From assembly GCA_018814055.1 (NCBI GenBank), contig JAHJAL010000123.1:1-7138 (forward strand): 7,138 bases of DNA. The letters run 5' to 3'. Position numbers and translations under genes: made by a program. The notes beneath the pieces were generated by a model. It was not told the DNA's origin, did not search any database, and saw nothing but the letters and a program-made list of their open reading frames with translations. This document shows positions 5,841 to 7,138 of this stretch, piece by piece (the stretch's first letter is position 1; the number at the start of each line of letters is the position of its first letter). The stretch is from Patescibacteria group bacterium. GTDB lineage: Bacteria; Patescibacteriota; JAHJAL01.

Positions 5841-6220
5841 TCTCGATAAGGCAATAACTCTTCCAAAGTCACTATCCTATCCTCCTCCAAAATTACTTCA
5901 GCTTTCAAATTATCAGGATTTGTCTGATACATAAACTCACGACACCTGCCACAAGGTGGCATAATAATTACATTACCATCATCACCTTTCTTAACCGCCA
6001 CGATTTTCTTAATCAGATATTCTCCTTGAGTAATCATCTGACTAATAGCTGTATGTTCGGCATAAAATCCCATCCCCGAAATGGTATCAATGCAAACACC
6101 CTTGAAAATAGTACCCTTATCAGTCATCAAGGCGCATCCAACACCTCCCATCTCAGCATTCGCTATAGTTTTCGGATTTACAATCTCAATCGCTTCCTGT
6201 ATCAGCTCTTCATTCTTCAT
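5834..6220 (-). CDS. Cytidine/blasticidin-S deaminase-like protein with an altered zinc site
   Basis: The 128-residue length and fold pattern match small homotetrameric cytidine deaminases, which hydrolyse cytidine to uridine in pyrimidine salvage. The catalytic Glu is present (Glu 55 in AEHTAI), as is the second zinc motif PPCGRC (Cys 90 and 93). The first zinc ligand, normally Cys in a CAE motif, is Tyr 53 (TAT), one base away from Cys (TGT). With two of three ligands the enzyme may bind zinc poorly or be inactive, unless a neighbour such as Cys 43 substitutes. The sequence resembles the subgroup with G-F-C-A-E-H-S/T-A and PPCGRCRE that includes blasticidin-S deaminase relatives, so the substrate is uncertain. 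It is monocistronic by position, 252 bases before csoR. The ATG at 6220 has no Shine-Dalgarno. Confidence 0.82.
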   Translation of the reverse strand: MKNEELIQEAIEIVNPKTIANAEMGGVGCALMTDKGTIFKGVCIDTISGMGFYAEHTAISQMITQGEYLIKKIVAVKKGDDGNVIIMPPCGRCREFMYQTNPDNLKAEVILEEDRIVTLEELLPYRDI

Positions 6221-6252
6221 ATAATTTTTATTAAATATATTTCATCCTGACT

Positions 6253-6280
6253 ATAATATAATCATATCAAAAAACTCCAA
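6253..6280 (-). promoter_or_regulatory. Possible promoter of the deaminase gene
   Basis: The minus strand reads TTGGAG, 16 bases, TATTAT, about 32 bases before the ATG at 6220. Both hexamers are imperfect and the region is AT-rich, so this is weak. Confidence 0.3.
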
Positions 6281-6310
6281 CCAAAAGAGGTATGAGCTTC
6301 GCGTCAAAAA

Positions 6311-6384
6311 CTCCGGGGGTGGGATTCGAACCCACGACCTACTGATTAACAGTCAGTCGCTCTAACCAGCTGAGCTACCCCGGA
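6311..6384 (-). tRNA. tRNA-Asn (anticodon GTT)
   Basis: The 74 bases fold as a full cloverleaf. The acceptor stem is TCCGGGG/CCCCGGA, the D stem GCTC/GAGC, the anticodon stem ACTGA/TCAGT with loop CTGTTAA, and the T stem GTGGG/CCCAC with loop TTCGAAT. The anticodon GTT reads Asn codons AAC and AAT. The discriminator base is G, as usual for Asn. CCA is not encoded: the next bases are TTTTTGACG, so the end must be added by a nucleotidyltransferase, and the T-run may help termination. Confidence 0.97.
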
Positions 6385-6454
6385 TTGATAATACACTACC
6401 ACAAATCAAATTTTACAATAAAGATAGAATTATTTCAAAATTGGTCATTCGTAA

Positions 6455-7138
6455 CTATCCAAGGTAATCAAGCAACTTCCTGCTTTCCCTATTGCGACGC
6501 AGTCTCATCAGCGCCTTGGCCTCAATCTGACGAATACGTTCTCTGGTCACGCCAAACTCTTTGCCCACCTCCTCCAGCGTCCTGGTCGTACCATCCACCA
6601 AACCAAACCGCATTTCCAGAATTTTTTTCTCCCTGGGAGACAACAGCTCCAGCACTTTGGCCAGATGATCTTTCAAAAGCTGAACAGTAGCTGAATCTTT
6701 GGGTGACATCGTAACCTTGTCTTCCAAGAAATCACCCAGATAACTATCTTCTTCCTCGCCCACCGGCGCTTCCAACGAAACCGTCTCTTGAGAAATCTTG
6801 AGAACATAGCGGACCTTATCAATATCAATCCCCATCTCCGCCGCAATTTCCTCCGGCAACGGTTCCCGCCCCAAGGCCTGCACCAACTGCCGCTGCACCC
6901 GCGTCAACTTATTGATAGTTTCCACCATATGGACCGGAATACGAATAGTCCGCGCCTGATCAGCTATCGCCCGCGTAATCGCCTGACGGATCCACCAGGT
7001 ACCGTATGTCGAAAATTTGTAACCCTTGCGATAATCAAACTTCTCCACCGCCCGCAATAAACCGGTATTACCCTCTTGGATCAAATCCAATAAGCTCAAA
7101 CCACGACCAACATAACGCTTGGCAATACTTACCACCAA
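6455..7138 (-). CDS. rpoD: Primary RNA polymerase sigma factor (RpoD/SigA), C-terminal part
   Basis: The 227 visible codons are the C-terminal part of a group 1 sigma-70 factor; the start lies beyond the right edge. The first codon (TTG, Leu) is internal. Region 2 begins with [20 protein letters not shown] and includes the -10-recognition and melting segment [20 protein letters not shown] (41-60). Region 3 follows the RIPVHM motif (66-71). Region 4 carries the -35-binding helix-turn-helix [20 protein letters not shown] (186-205). The protein ends normally at TAG (6457-6455). Housekeeping sigma factors of this type read TTGACA/TATAAT promoters, consistent with the strong copper promoter in this window. 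Alternative sigma factors are unlikely because the match to primary sigma regions is continuous. Confidence 0.96.
   Translation of the reverse strand: MVVSIAKRYVGRGLSLLDLIQEGNTGLLRAVEKFDYRKGYKFSTYGTWWIRQAITRAIADQARTIRIPVHMVETINKLTRVQRQLVQALGREPLPEEIAAEMGIDIDKVRYVLKISQETVSLEAPVGEEEDSYLGDFLEDKVTMSPKDSATVQLLKDHLAKVLELLSPREKKILEMRFGLVDGTTRTLEEVGKEFGVTRERIRQIEAKALMRLRRNRESRKLLDYLG

Noticed and set aside
6385..7060. Plus-strand open frames opposite rpoD
   Set aside because: They are antisense to a highly conserved sigma factor and look like shadow frames.
1..7138. Alternative genetic code (TGA as Gly or TAG recoding)
   Set aside because: The large genes contain no internal TGA or TAG, and TAG and TGA stand at expected gene ends. 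The one in-frame TAG in the FG-GAP gene is better explained by a point change.

Overview
The window is about 7.1 kb of AT-rich bacterial DNA. Every gene I can support lies on the minus strand, so the region reads from the right edge to the left. The standard bacterial code fits: TAA, TAG and TGA all serve as stops, and a 740-codon gene has no internal stop. The starts I examined lack a recognisable Shine-Dalgarno sequence. The tRNA gene does not encode its CCA end. Together with AT-richness, short gaps and an FG-GAP surface protein, this suggests a Candidate Phyla Radiation (Patescibacteria) organism. That is an inference from style, since no marker gene here settles it.

Layout from right to left. 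Positions 7138-6455 hold the C-terminal 227 codons of the primary sigma factor (RpoD/SigA), cut by the window edge. Next comes tRNA-Asn(GTT) at 6384-6311. A cytidine-deaminase-like gene follows at 6220-5834; its first zinc-ligand cysteine is replaced by tyrosine. A 252-base intergenic region (5833-5582) carries a candidate terminator, a near-consensus sigma-70 promoter and a GC-rich site that looks like a CsoR operator.

That promoter drives the central unit, a three-gene copper-resistance operon (5581-1708). It encodes a CsoR-type copper-sensing repressor, a fused HMA / SafE-DsbD-like membrane / cupredoxin protein, and a CopA-type Cu+ P1B-ATPase. The likely logic is this: rising Cu(I) binds the repressor and releases it from the promoter, the HMA domains and the cupredoxin bind and pass on Cu(I), and CopA pumps it out. 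A candidate terminator lies about 80 bases after copA.

The left part (1-1535) is accessory. An 844-bp IS1595-family insertion sequence (686-1529) has 26-bp imperfect inverted repeats and a 6-bp flanking direct repeat. Its transposase is split by a -1 frame change and has Asp where the catalytic Glu is expected. Beyond it is the start of a secreted FG-GAP/VCBS-repeat protein that runs off the left edge and is interrupted by one in-frame TAG.

I saw no complete unknown system. The most unusual points are three independent single-base lesions or substitutions (FG-GAP stop, deaminase zinc ligand, transposase frame), the operator-like C-rich motifs at both ends of the copper operon, and the three-domain copper protein.
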